Below, piece after piece: positions 33,091 through 45,282 of a DNA stretch of 64,000 bases. The DNA is taken from contig CM036159.1 of NCBI GenBank assembly GCA_020631735.1, forward strand, positions 96,272,656 to 96,336,655. Reading direction: 5' to 3'. This stretch comes from Saccharum officinarum. Lineage: Eukaryota; Streptophyta; Magnoliopsida; Poales; Poaceae. The notes beneath the pieces were generated by a model that saw nothing but the letters and a program-made list of their open reading frames with translations, had not been told where the DNA came from and ran no database searches. The position numbers and the translations under genes are program-made. Within the stretch, counting starts at the first letter, position 1; each line of letters opens with the position of its first letter.

Positions 33091-33352
33091 TACTCCCTCC
33101 GTTCAGGAAAACATGTAATTCTAGTACAGTGTCATGTTTCAGTACATCGAATTTGACTAATTATAAATAAAAAACTATAAATAATTATGATATCAAATAA
33201 ATACCATTAGATTAATTATGAAATGTATTTTTATAATAAATTAATTTGAAGCCATGATTATAAATACTATTTACTGAAAAATTTAATCAAACGTAAATTA
33301 CTTTAGCTGGCACGTAACCCATAGTTGCATCTTTTCTTGGACAGAGTTAGTA
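33091..33352. mobile_element. Stowaway-like MITE (aged)
   Basis: Left TACTCCCTCCGTTCAGGAAA. Right end TTTCTTGGACAGAGTTAGTA is a diverged inverse. Confidence 0.55.
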
Positions 33353-33804
33353 CACATGTCTCTGCTCTTATATATAAAATGAAATTATTAACAAACCAAG
33401 ATCATGCTCGATCGATCTGAAGAAAACCAAAAATTTACTAGCACCTCCCCTTACAGATCGAACTAAATAAGGTACTTATAAAGGAGCAGCAGCAACATGA
33501 AGCAAGGTTGATCATTCATCAAGCACAAAACTCACATTTAGAGAACGAAACACACTAATCTTACATAGCTCCTGGCGTCTGATCATATATGTTTCAGTGT
33601 TCCCAAATCCCAATGCAAGAACATCAACGGAGCAATTTACACTGATCAGACGATAATGGAGGTGATCCGATTCCGATCCCTCCATCAGCAGAGAAGAGCA
33701 TTACCCAATCCTTTAATTCCACCTCATACATATTTATATATATCTACACCTTGATACTAGAATTATATAACAAGGTTGTTTGATCAGATCGACACCTCTG
33801 TTAC

Positions 33805-34527
33805 TTATCTTGAGGTTTCCCGGACGACCGGCGGCCTGGGATTTGTAGCAGCGACGAGCCGGCGGGGGTGGAAGGCGCCGTCAGCGACGACATCCATGGC
33901 GCTCTTGCACCCGTGCATGTCGAGGAAGGCCACGAGCCCGCCGCCGCCGCCGGCGATCCACCACCGGCGCTCGGCCCGGCCGGATGACACTCCTGCTTGC
34001 TTCACCGGACCCGGCCACAGCTTGTCGTCGGCATCGTCGTCCGCGGCGGCGTAGCCGTCGTCGTCCCTGGTGCACTCGGCGAAGGCGGCGACGAAGGGGT
34101 CGTCGTCCCTGGCGTCGGAGGACGACGACGCGGCCGGGGCCCCGGCCTTGGCGCGCTGGTGGCGCCGGCGCCGGCGTCGAGGCGCCGGGCGGAGCAGCGG
34201 CGGCGGCAGCGGGAGCGGGGTGCCGGTGGGGGAGCTGAGCCCGCTTCGGAACGAGTTCTTGGGCACGCCCGGGTGGCGCTCCCATGCGAATGGAACCAAC
34301 GAAGTGGTGCTGGCACGCGGGGACGGGGCTGGCGACGGCGACGGGCAGAAGAGGGTCGACGACGCGCTGGAGATGGAGGAAGAGGACGAGGAGGAGGAGG
34401 AGTGGGAGCTGCGGTGGCGCCCGCGCCCGCGACGAGGTGCGCGGGGCGGCGACGGGAGAGACAGAGGAGGCGGCGGCAGCGGCAGTGGCTGCGGTGGTGG
34501 TGCGCGGTGGTGCTGAGATGCTCGCAT
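33805..34527 (-). CDS. DUF688-like plant protein (240 aa), host gene
   Basis: Intact ORF of 240 codons on minus with an ATG at 34527. It has a Pro-rich N-terminus (5-30), a serine tract (41-57), then VPFAWERHPGVPK at 78-90. That motif (VPFxWExxPGxPK) marks the plant DUF688 family, which includes the Arabidopsis At4g00950-type proteins. Further conserved-looking segments are DDPFVAAFAECTRD (142-155) and GLVAFLDMHGCKSAMDVV (197-214). No TM segment or signal peptide. A TATA-like TATTTATT (minus, 34648-34655) lies 120 bases upstream of the ATG. The protein's biochemical role is not established in the family. High GC3 and low-complexity tracts are normal for grasses. Plus-strand frames across it are shadows. 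Confidence 0.85.
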   Translation of the reverse strand: MRASQHHRAPPPQPLPLPPPPLSLPSPPRAPRRGRGRHRSSHSSSSSSSSSISSASSTLFCPSPSPAPSPRASTTSLVPFAWERHPGVPKNSFRSGLSSPTGTPLPLPPPLLRPAPRRRRRRHQRAKAGAPAASSSSDARDDDPFVAAFAECTRDDDGYAAADDDADDKLWPGPVKQAGVSSGRAERRWWIAGGGGGLVAFLDMHGCKSAMDVVADGAFHPRRLVAATNPRPPVVRETSR

Positions 34528-34647
34528 GGCTTGGTTTGTGTTGGGGAATCGGAGGGAGACACGGAGGAAGGTGTGGTGCGGACTGAGGAGCCGAGGAGTG
34601 TTTGCTGTAGTTTCCGGCGGGCAGTTTGGGGCCAGCTGTGCGTGTGA

Positions 34648-34655
34648 ATAAATAC
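34648..34655 (-). promoter_or_regulatory. TATA-like box of the DUF688-like gene
   Basis: TATTTATT on minus, followed by CACACG. It is spaced as expected for a start of transcription near 34620 and a 5' UTR of about 90 bases. Confidence 0.45.
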
Positions 34656-34699
34656 CGTTGGCGTATTTGCAGAAAGGCCCCTTAGATTTGCATAAATAA

Positions 34700-35655
34700 T
34701 TTTTAAAGATTTTCGATTCACGGCTTTGGTTAAAACTTTTACAACAATAGCCGATCTTTCTTTCTTAAACTATTTGCTCTCGGCTCATTTTCCTTATTCG
34801 GTGAAAATTTGAGGCTGGTGCTGAAATTCACTAAAGTTGTGGGGTATAAATGAAGAGGACGGTGGCGTGGTGTGAGAATTTAGTTACTTTCAAGCTAAAA
34901 TTCACGATAAATTTATTAGTTTGCATAAATGCCCTTGTTTTGTCTACTACTAACTCTTAGCCACATGCCAAAAAAAGGATTCATATATGGACTAAATGGC
35001 TCACCTCTCACCAAGTGTTTGTGAATGAAAATGGTTGCTTCCAGCGATGAGAAAAAGACTAGCTCTAAAAATATAATACCAGAGCAGTGAAATGGTGGTA
35101 TCTGAAAATGGATTGAAAGTAGTTTAAAATAGAGACAATGTTGCACCTTAGGTCGTCCCACCAGATCGACAGCCCTGGTACGCATGTCGCATAATTTTCC
35201 ATGTGCATGCATTTTGTTAGATTTGAAAAATTGTCATCTCTCTAAGTGTGTAGCACCCTTACAACCTTACCATGCAATCACTTCTTCACTAGATGAGGAA
35301 TACTATTACTTTGACCTAACCTCTTCAAATCTGGTGTTGCATATATGGTATTGTAAGGACACTTAAATTAAGAAGTCCTCAGCTACGAAGCTTTACACCT
35401 CATCAAGCACTATAACTTTTAATGTGACCATTATGTCTCCGTCTGTGGTTGTTTGAAAAATTCAAAAGTTTAATTTGTGTGCCCGTGTTCGTAGAGTGAA
35501 TTGTGTATGTTTGTAGGTGTCCAATTCGCTAAAAAGGGACATACACAAGAGGGGCCACAAGCCACATGAGGGTCGTTGATGTTCACTTTTAACCGGATTG
35601 ATTACAGAAGGTCATGTAATCTGTAAACCAAACCACCGTATCGACATCGTTCTCC
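34700..35655. other. No gene recognised
   Basis: AT-rich upstream region of the DUF688-like gene. No repeat end or open frame of note. Confidence 0.5.
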
Positions 35656-35973
35656 TTTCACTGCCGGAAATCGGCTCTATGCCGAGTGTCGAGTGGTTTG
35701 CCAAGTGTTTTTTTTGGGTACTCGGCAAAAAAGCTTTTTACCGAGTGGCAAATAAAAAACACTCGGCAAAAAAACACTGCCAAGTGTTTTTTTACACTAG
35801 GCAAAGAAGATCTTTGTTGAGTGTTTTTTTGCACTCTAAAGACAAATTTCAAAGCACATTTTGAAATAGTAATTAATTCAAATGAAAAAGTTTTCTACAA
35901 CAAATTTGTATAACTTCTTAAGATCTACAAATTTTATTTTGGTCATTTCTTCATTCGACAAAGCGATAGTAAC

Positions 35974-36440
35974 TGTGCGGGTATTAACCCCTATACCCTT
36001 ACGGCTAGACTTAGGCTGGCCCAGACCAGAGGGCCCGGCCCACCAGAAGATCACGCGTGGCCCAGTCGATCTGCTCGGCATCCCACGCAAGGAAGAAAAA
36101 CAAACTTGGAGATCAAACAAGATCCTGGTCGGTTAGAATAGGAATCCTTATCTGGCTAGCTATGGCAATTGTAACCGAACAGAATTAGTTTCCAGATTTG
36201 TAACCCTGTCCCGGACTATATAAGGCGGGCAGAGGACCCCCTCAAAAGATATCTCATCATACACAGTAATACAAATCAGACGCAAGACGTAGGTATTACG
36301 CCCTCACGGCGGCCGAACCTAGATAAAAACCTTGTTGTGTCTTGCGTCACCATCTAGTTCGTAGTTTGCGCACCTGTCTACCGATAAATCACTACCTTGG
36401 TTATACCCCTCGGTAGACTGCCGACCAGGTTTCATCGATA
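35974..36440 (+). repeat. 5' LTR of the Tat element
   Basis: TGTGCGGGTATTAACCCC start and TTTCATCGATA end. A TATATAAG promoter box lies at 36218 (GGACTATATAAGGCGGGC). Confidence 0.88.
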
Positions 36441-36441
36441 G

Positions 36442-36457
36442 TGGCGCGCCAGGGGGG
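36442..36457 (+). other. Primer binding site of the Tat element
   Basis: TGGCGCGCCAGGGGGG immediately after the LTR, a non-Met tRNA type site common in grass Tat elements. Confidence 0.7.
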
Positions 36458-38086
36458 TGAGTACAGCTTCCCAGGTGAGCAAGATGGTCATCATCCCCGA
36501 CTCCGTGGCTGTGGCAGATGGTCTCTCGTTCACCATCGGCCAGATCACTTGGACCACCGGTGTCAACAGCTTCATCGCCGCTGCCACGGAGGAGGTGCAG
36601 ATCCGATCTGCGTCGACCACGTCTTCATCGGCTACGGCTCTGACCACCCTAGCAATGGCTCCGGCCACGCCGATAACTCGTCGACCACTCCCTTGCTACA
36701 AAGGAAGAACGATCGACAACACCGACCTAATCGAGGCTATCGACTAGGTCGGCCTCAAGCTTTTCGAAACCCTGACTTTAGTAGATTCCATTCAAAATCA
36801 ATCTACCGAGCAGGTGCAGCTTCACCACAACAGATCTACCCGACCGGTTCGGACTCGCCGCCTGACGCGGTTCGATACAGATCTAGTGGTCACTGCTACT
36901 CCCCAAGGATGCACGGTACGCCTTCGCCCGGTTCCTACACCCGGCTTTAGGCCCTCTGAGTACCAAGTCTTGACGGAGGATCGCCAGGCCCTCCCATACA
37001 GCCTAAAAATGCTGCTTCCGAGTACGCCTATCGTACACCTCATCTGTTCATGGATCCCATGAAGCGTGACCACGCTTCAGATCTGTACTTCCTGGATATA
37101 CCTTGACCACCACCGGGCAATGCTGTCAACATGGTCGATATTAGGGAACATAATGAAGGCTCGGTTCATACACTGCCCGAAGAAGGTGGCTCCAGCACTG
37201 GGTCTACACGCTCTGTCCGTACCGAGGCTGAACACCTCGACCACGACGAATATGATCTAGATCCACTACCACACCCTCCGGGTTTCTCTTCGATCCCAAG
37301 ATTTCCACCCAGGCATGACGACATGGTGCTCAATGTCAGCAATGACGAGCCGCCAGTCGCGGGAGAAACTGACGAGCAGCGGCAACTTCGCGAACAGCGT
37401 AACACCGATCACGCAGAATGCCGTCATCAGGAGGCTAAAGAAGAAGAAGCACGTCGCAGGGGACCCCGTCCTCGAGATCTAGCTGACGCCTTTGACAGGG
37501 TGGGCGATCGGTAAGTTTTTAGGACCCAAGCGCCAACGTGGCAGTGGCCATGGCCAATATGGACCAATTACCAGACACGCCAGAAAACCACGCGGTCCGT
37601 GAGGACATCAAAGCATATCTGACTGCCACCATGGGCCAAACCATCGAGCTCGCCCAGCGAGCCTGAGCTGCCACAAGCACATCTGTCACGTCTAGTCGGA
37701 GCCGTCGATCCCGCGCTTCAGAACATCCAAGTCGCCAACATCATGACGATCCGCTTCCACCCAATCCTCCACATGGTGGCGGCGGCGACGACGACAACGG
37801 ACAAGATGGTGGTCGAGGTCGTCATGACAATAACCGCAATCGACACGGCAATCGAGATCAGGAGGTCGACCAAAACCCTCCTCGTGACGTTCGCAGCCAT
37901 ATCACTAGTCGTGCTAATGACCGTCAGGCCCATGAGAACATGCGTCGTATCTAGTATGATACCGAACACGCCCCCCCGGCCCTCAAATATTTCACTCCTC
38001 ATCTCTGACAAGTCATATGGCCGCAAAACTTCAAGCTTGAAAAGCTCAGGAAGTACGACGGCAAGGAGAACCCCGAAAGCTGGATC
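36458..38086 (+). pseudogene. Tat leader and 5' part of gag, frame-broken
   Basis: Several overlapping frames (for example 37131-37514, rich in E, R and Q) carry gag-like N-terminal sequence but are separated by indels. The frame of the next piece is already open from about 38018 (WPQNFKLEKLRKYDG). Confidence 0.55.
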
Positions 38087-39358
38087 ATGCTCTACGAGAT
38101 CACCGTCCGGTCCGCCACAGGCGATGAACATGTAATGGCTAATTATCTTCCAGTTGTCCTTGATCAAGCAGGTCACCAGTGGCTCTTGAGTCTACCAGAG
38201 AACCAATTCGATAGCTGGGCGCAACTCAAGCAGGCCTTCATCGACAATTTTATCGCCACGTGTGATCAGCCGGGCAACAAGTACAACCTCGAGCGCATAT
38301 GTGACCGAGCGGGCGAACCACTGTGCGACTACATCCGATGTTTCTCGAATATGCGTCTCAAGATCCCCAAGATCTCCCATGACGAGGCAGTCTCGGCCTT
38401 CATCAAAGGTCTCCGCCATCATGATGCCCTTAGAAGTAAGCTGCTTTGGAAACGACCGACCACGGTCTCCGAGTTGCTCGCTACCGCCAAGAACTACGTG
38501 GATGCCAATGACGCTGAGAAGATTATTAAGGACGACGTGGGTGGGTCATTACGCCTCGAACACCCACCGTGCCGTGATGACAATCGCAACGACCGTGGCC
38601 GAAACGATCATGATCGGTGCAACGACAACTGCAACTTTCCAGACAACCGTGATCGGCGGCATGACCGCCGCAACGCCTTCAGAGGCAAGCGTCCTCGTGA
38701 GAACGATCATGAAGTTAACGTGGTTAAGAAGCCAAGTGGCCGTCGAGACTATCAGGAGGACTACAATAAGGCCCTGAAGGGTCCCTGCCAGATCCATCCC
38801 AAGGCCAATCACACCATGGAGAACTGTCATTTCCTTAGGAACATCTATGCCAAACAACTTACTAACGACGATGCTCCAAAAGCCATTGATGATAGACCGC
38901 GGCGTGACAGTGACGACGACGATGATGACGCACAGGATAGAAATCCTAGTGACCAATATGTCAATCCCACCAAAACTGTCCACTCCATCTTTGGCGGCAA
39001 GGTGTCCTTAGAGTCCAAGCGTGAGCGCAAGCTATTGAAGTGTGCTTGTTTGAGCGTCATCAATACCGATGATCTCATCTCTGATCCCAGACTCCCGGCC
39101 TGGTCCCACCGCAAAATCTCCTTCAGCCGAGCGGATCGGTGGGCGGCAATTTCGGAACCTGGTCGTTTCCCCCTCGTCCTCGACCCCTGCATCAACAGTG
39201 TCCGGTTTGAGAGGGTGCTCGTCGACGGTGGCAGCTCCATCGACATCCTATTTTGTAGCAGTTTGCCTGCCCTTAAACTAACCGAGGCTGACCTCAAACC
39301 TTACGATGCACAGTTTTGGGGCGTCCTTCCCGGACATAGCTCTATACCTCTCGGGTAG
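38087..39358 (+). pseudogene. Tat gag and protease start
   Basis: 423 codons from the first Met of a frame that starts further upstream. Gag core is about residues 15-140 (FDSWAQLKQAFIDNF, YIRCFSNMRLKIP, AVSAFIKGLRH). An Arg/Asp/Asn-rich segment follows, then a CHHC-type knuckle at C234, H237, H242 and C247 instead of the usual CCHC. The protease active site is D380 in LVDGGSSIDILF. It ends at an in-frame TAG (39356). The frame stays open beyond it. Confidence 0.85.
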
Positions 39359-41239
39359 ATCACGTTCCCTGTACAGTTCGGCACTCCCAACCACTACCGC
39401 ACCGACTACGTCAACTTCGTGGTCGTGGATTTCGAGGGTACTTACCACGCCATCCTTGGTCAACCAGTGCTTACCAAGTTCATGGTCATGCCGCACTACT
39501 CTTACTTGGTGCTAAAAATGCCTACTGAGCAAGGTGTCCTTACTCTCAGAGGCAATGTTTACACTGCCTATACATGTGAAGAGGAAAGCTTTAAGGTAGC
39601 AGAGGCCATCGACCTCTCAATCCACATGGAGCAAACCCTGGTCGACGCCTCCAAGATTCCCGTCGGCAAGCTAGAGATCCCAGAGCACCAAGTACCTCGG
39701 AAGCACATTAAGTCCAACGAGAACAAGGAGATCCAGCTGGTCGATGATGACCCTAGCAAGACTGCCCTCATCGGAGCCAACCTGGATCCTAAATAGGAAG
39801 ATGCGCTCGTCAGGTTCCTGAGGGACAACGTCAGCGTGTTTGCGTGGAAACCCGCTGACATGCCCGGCGTTCCTCGGCACCTGATCGAGCACTCCTTAAA
39901 CGTCTCGAAGACCGCAAGACCTATCAAGCAAAAGCTACGATGGTTCGCTCGTGACAAAAAGGAGGCTATTAGGGCAGAAGTTACCCGGTTTTTAGCAGCT
40001 GGATTTATCAAAGAAGTGTATCATCCGGATTGGTTAGCCAACCCGGTACTTGTACGCAAAAAGAATAATGACTGGAGAATGTGCGTTGATTATACTAATT
40101 TCAACAAACACTGCCCTAAAGACCCCTTCAGCTTACCTCGCATAGACGAAGTCGTTGATTCCTCAACCGGCTGCGAGCTCCTTTCTTTTCTTGATTGCTA
40201 CTCTGGTTATCACCAGATCGCTCTCAAAAAGGATGATCAGATCAAGACGTCCTTCATTACGCCGTTCGGTGCCTACTGTTACATGACTATGTCGTTTGGA
40301 CTTAAGAACGCGGGGGCCACATACCAGCACGCTATCCAGCAACGTCTTGTTGATGAAATCAAGGATGATCTGGTCGAAGCCTATGTCGACGACAGGGTCA
40401 TGAAAACCAAGGAAACTCATACCCTGGTCGATAATCTCCAACATCCCTTCATGGCCCTCAACAAATACCAATGGAAGCATAATCCAAAGAAGTGTATCTT
40501 TGGAGTCCCATCTGGTATATTATTAGGCAACGTCGTCAGTCGCGATGGCATACGCCCCAATCTGACAAAGGTAAAAGCCGTTTTGGATATGCAGCCTCCC
40601 AGAAACATCAAGGATATCCAGAAGCTCACCGGATGTATGGCCGCCCTTAGCCGCTTCATCTCACAACTAGGCGAAAAGGGTTTGCCTTTCTTCAAGTTAC
40701 TTAAGGCTTCAGAGAAGTTTGTATGGTCTAGGGAGGCTGATGCTGCCTTCACGCAGCTCAAGGAATTCTTAACCTCTCCTCTGATCCTTACAACCCCTCA
40801 GAAAGACGACGTTCTTCTTCTCTACATTGTGGCCACCGACCACGTGGTCTCTACAGTTATCGTGGTCGAGCGTGAGGAACCCGGCCACGTGTACAAAGTC
40901 CAGCGCCCTGTTTATTTCATTAGCGAGGTGCTCAATGAGTCCAAAGCTAGGTACCCTCAAATTCAGAAACTGATCTATGCCATCCTAATTGCATCCCGAA
41001 AGTTGAAACATTACTTCGACGAATATCGGGTGGTGGTCAAGACCAGTTTTCCGCTTGGAGACATCATCCGAAATAAGGACGCTAACGGACGCATTGTCAA
41101 ATGGGCGATGGAATTATGCCCCTACTCCTTGGAGTTCTAGAGTCGTACAACTATTAAGTCCTAGGCACTGGTCGACTTTATCGCCGAATGGACAGACCTC
41201 AGCGCACCTCCCGATCAGGGGCCAGTCGAATACTAGAAA
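39359..41239 (+). pseudogene. Tat protease end, reverse transcriptase and RNase H
   Basis: Same frame as gag. The protease flap is VVVDFEGTYHAILGQPVL. RT from 39836 has [30 protein letters not shown] and the catalytic YVDD (about 40383) followed by RVMK. RNase H follows ([14 protein letters not shown]). TAG codons at 39794, 41138, 41162 and 41234 interrupt it, with no frameshift. Confidence 0.88.
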
Positions 41240-41660
41240 ATGTATTTCGATGGCTCCTTGAACATCGATGGAGCAGGAGCAGGCGTGCTCTTCATTTCAC
41301 CAACCAACGAACAGCTCCGCTACATCCTCAGGATCTATTTTCCTACATCTAACAATGCTGCAGAATACGAGGCCTGTCTCCACGGCATGCAGATTGCGGT
41401 CGAACTCGGTGTAAAACGTCTCTACATTTATGGCGATTTGGCCCTAGTCATTAACCAGCTTAACAAAGACTAGGACACGACTAGTGACAAGATGGACGCC
41501 TATTGCAAAGAAATCCAAAAGTTGGAAGGCAAATTCTACGGCATCGAGTACACCCATGTGGTCCGGGACAAAAATCAAGCAGCTGACGAGTTGTCTAAGT
41601 TGGGGTCATCCCGAGCTCAAGTCCCACATGGCGTGTTTGCCAAGACCTTAAACTGTTAGT
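41240..41660 (+). pseudogene. Second (archaeal-type) RNase H of the Tat element
   Basis: YFDGSLNIDGAGAGV, SNNAAEYEACLHGMQIAVE and YIYGDLALVINQ give the D-E-D pattern of the additional RNase H found in Tat elements. The residue after the second D is L where S is usual (GDS). TAG codons lie at 41471 and 41657. Confidence 0.82.
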
Positions 41661-43028
41661 CAAGGAAGAAGCAGATCAGGTGGTCGAGAAGCCTCTAGAC
41701 CAGCCTCTGGTGGCTGCGGTTCTCCCTCCGAGTATTACAGAATCCTTTCCGACCACATCTACAGTACCTTTGACCACTAACACTGAAGATTGGAGAGTTC
41801 CTTTTATCAAGTTTTTACAGGATAGGACCGGATATACTGATTGAACAGAGAACGAGCGTCTCATGCGCCGCAGTAAGTAGTACATACTTGTCAACGGTGT
41901 CCTGATGCGCAAAAACACAAAGGAGGAAGTTTTGATGAAGTGTATCACTCACGAAGTAGGTATTCAACTGCTCCATGAAATTCACAGTGGTACTTGCGGC
42001 AATCACGCCGCCTCTCGGACCCTGGTCGGTAAAGCCTTTCGAGCAGGTTTCTCTGGCCGTCTGCCGTGGCCGATGCAGAGAAGCTCATCCGGTGCTATGA
42101 CGGATGTCAGTTTTTCACCAAACGAATACACGTACCAGCACATGAGATCCAGACCATACCAGCCTCCTAGCCCTTTGTATGTTGGGTACTGGATATGATC
42201 GGTCCTTTTAAGCCGGCCCCTGGCAACTTCAGATGTGTCTTTGTGTTGATTGACAAGTTTTCCAAATGGATAGAGTACATGCCTTTAACCAAGGCATCAT
42301 CAGAGAAGGCGGTTGAGTTCCTTGATCAGATTATACACCGTTTTGGCCTCCCTAATAACATAATTATAGACCTGGGGACTCAGTTCACTAGCAGTGCATT
42401 CTAGGGCTTCTGCGATGAAAGGAGCATAGTTGTGAAATACATGTCAGTAGCGCATCCCAGAGCTAATGGGCAGGTCAAAAGGGCCAATGGCATGATCCTC
42501 GACACGTTGAAGAAGAGGTTGTACAAGGAAAATGACAAAGCTCCTAGAAGATGGCTTAAAGAATTGCTGGCTGTCGTCTAGGGACTGCGAACCCAGCCCA
42601 GTCACAACACTGGCGCCTCCCCATACTTCATGGTCTACGGCGCCGAAGCAGTACTCCATGCAGATATCGCTTTCAGATCACCGCGTGTGGAGAACTTTGA
42701 TGCAGACAGGTCTGAGGAAGCACGTGAACTCAAAGTCAACTGCTCTGAAGAATGGCAGCTTGACTATTGTGTGCGTACAGCCAACTACCTAGCTGTACTA
42801 CACAAATACTATAATAGGAATGTCCAAGAGCGATTCTTTGTGGTCGGGGACCTGGTCTTGAAGTGGAAAACAAACCAAGATGGCATGCACAAACTTTCAT
42901 CTCCTTGGGAAGGACCATTCGAAGTCATCGAAGTCACTCGGCCTACTTCATACAGGTTGGCTCACCTAGATGGTACTGAGGTACCCAACACCTGGCATAT
43001 TGACAAGCTTAGGCATTTCTACCCCTAG
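41661..43028 (+). pseudogene. Tat integrase
   Basis: Frame changes twice (near 41660-41820 and 42000-42195). Zinc-binding part is near 41940-42100. The core has MIGPFKPAPGNFRCVFVLID, IIIDLGTQF and ANGQVKRANGMILDTL. The C-terminal part (42630-43028) includes FFVVGDLVLKWK and PFEVIEVTRPTSYRL. TAG codons lie at 42402 and 42579 where tryptophan is expected. Confidence 0.85.
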
Positions 43029-43721
43029 AACACATCAATAAAGATATGTAACTTTCTTGTATTTTGATTGTTTCAATGAAGCATATATTTTTCTCCTTTG
43101 ATCACTCTAACGTGTTTATCTGGAGTCTCCTTTCTTTCAAATACTTTTATCAAAGACCAGTTGACAGACCCACCATTCTTTCTCGAGTCCTCGGAGCTAG
43201 CCCTATCTCCGGCTTCGCCCTATAAGTGCACGGGACATGCTCTCTACGCTCTGGGTGGTCAGCGGGTGCACCTAGGTCAGATCTATGCGCTCTTACGTGC
43301 GAATAGGCTCTGCGCCTCGCACTCGGACCATAGATCCGACTAGGGCCATGCGGATTCTATAGGATGATGCATCTACCAACTGATATCACTAAACTAGAAC
43401 ACTTATACGTTCTAACTTAGTTATCAAACAGCAATATACAAGCTTAATACGTTTCTCCACAAAAACAACACAATCTTACATTGCTACAATAGTATTTTAT
43501 TACAAGCTTGCCTGACGAGGCACAAGTTTACAATAAACTAAAACTATTGCCTACTCTATAGCTATAGGTAACCAGCCACTTGACGATCGGTGATCAGGCT
43601 GGATTTCGCTACCACCTATTTATCGCTATGGCGTTGCCTCCGCTGGTCGAGCTTGAGCTGCAGGAGTCTGGCTGGTCGTGACCGCAGGCTCTGGTTGCTC
43701 CTTACTTGTAGACTGCCCGGC
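43029..43721 (+). other. Tat spacer between pol and the antisense gene
   Basis: No coding frame recognised. Contains AGGCTCTGCGCCTCGCACTCGG-like text and an AT-rich stretch. Confidence 0.5.
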
Positions 43722-45282
43722 CTAGGACTGGCTGGTCGAGACCGTAGTCCTAGGTGGTCGGCTCGAAGACCCTGGAGCAGATTTCATCGGCGTCCTATGC
43801 GACGGTGGCGTTGCTGTTTCACATAGATTTATATCGCTAATAATTATGGTCGAGAGCTCCGTTAGTTGGTCCCGCAGCTCTCCTGCTTCCTGTATGCCAA
43901 CTTCCTTGGGGTAGCCTTTGGCGAAGTGCGTGAAGTCGATCAGGGGATAATGCGCACGCACCATGCTTAGCACATGGGCCCCCACAAATTTCCCAGCCTC
44001 CTTCACGAACTGCTGCAGCCAATCCCAGGCAAGTTGACACTTGTCTATCATTCCTCGCTGCTGTACCTGAGGCTCTTCTGACGGCAGTCCTAGATCAAGC
44101 AAGTCGAGCACTGGCCCGATCCCATGCACCATCTGCGTGCAGTGATCTTTCTAGAGGTCGCGATCTTTTTGCAGCTCCACAATGTGTTTCTTGGCATTGA
44201 CCTTCAATACTGCGCAAGGGCATTCTGATCAAAACGGTGCCAAGGGACATGATTTGAATCGTAAAACCAAGAACAGGACAGCGGCCACTTACTGGTTATC
44301 TCTTGGTTTTTGGTTTTCACCTCCTCGGTCATTTTCATTGACTAGTCTCGGAACTGTGCATGGTCCTCTACCATCCGAGCATTCTCCGCTGATAATCGAG
44401 CACTCTCCTCAATCAGGCATGTGTTTGTCTCTTGAAGCCTGGTGACTTCCTCTGCCAGGTCTACAACAAGCTCCAGAGAACACATAAGTACATACCAATA
44501 GTATTTTTCCAGTGTTTGTGGGCGCACGGATAAGGTAAGTTACCTGTTCTTTCCCGCTCTTTCTGGCCAAGCTGGAGAACAGCATTGAGTCTTTGTGACT
44601 CGGCTTCTGCTTGGTCTTTTTCAGCCGTCTCGAGCAGCTTGCGCAGCCGATCCACTTCGGCTGTCAACTCCTTATTGTCTTCGGAGATGCCTTGAATCTG
44701 GTCAAAGCACCGTTTACGGTACTTGGCAGTCTTCACAAGGCCTTGCAAGCCAAATACAGTACCATATAAGCAAGAATATAGATTTGTCTAGATCTATAAC
44801 AGTACTTACGTAGTACACCTACCTGTACTTCTCCAATGAGCCGTCTTGCTGCCTGCTCCACTTTGTTCGTCTCCTCATCGATGGAGATCTCTTCGTGGCA
44901 GACATAGTGGTCTCCATGTTCATGGCAGATGTATATGTGTTGTCGCCCATCTTGTGGGTGCCCTTGGATTTCCATGATGATGTCATCGTCGGACTCTGCC
45001 GCCTGCTCGGCACTGGTTTGTTTTCGCTCTTGGCGTAGCCCGGCTAGTGATGATGTTGCCATTGATTTCCCCCTAGCTGTGGCATCAGGCAGACCACCTT
45101 GCATCGACCACGTGGGGGTTGTGGTCTGCTCAGGCACACTCTGATTGGTCTCGGGGACTTGCTTTTCAACCGGTGTTCCCGGAAGGCTTTGATCGGGCGC
45201 CACTTGCTCCGGCGCCTTGCTGGTGGTCGACGCGGTTGCCCTAGTGGTTTCCAGCTGCTCGAGCCTCTCCATTGATGCCGAG
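43722..45282 (-). CDS. Antisense gene of the Tat element, 3' exons (Pro/Ser-rich, then coiled coil)
   Basis: Exons inferred on minus: 45282-44823, 44741-44544, 44470-44342 and 44132-43722. Introns are 44822-44742 (CAG|GTAGGT … GCAAG) and 44543-44471 (CAG|GTAACT … GGAG). The first exon is Pro/Gln/Thr-rich with an acidic SDDDIIMEI. The second and third encode heptad coiled coils (NKELTAEVDRLRKLLETAE; EEVTRLQETNTCLIEES). The last encodes a soluble domain of unknown fold. The exon order matches plant proteins that combine the 'putative gypsy-type transposon' domain with a long coiled coil. No enzyme motif. It may be a decayed copy. Confidence 0.6.

Noticed and set aside
34002..34721. Frames of 150-240 codons overlapping the DUF688-like gene in other phases and on plus
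   Set aside because: High GC creates open shadows. Only the minus frame at 33805-34527 has the family motif.
44182..44445. 87-codon and similar plus-strand frames across 44-46 kb
   Set aside because: Shadows of the antisense Tat gene, whose minus frames show coiled-coil periodicity and splice sites.
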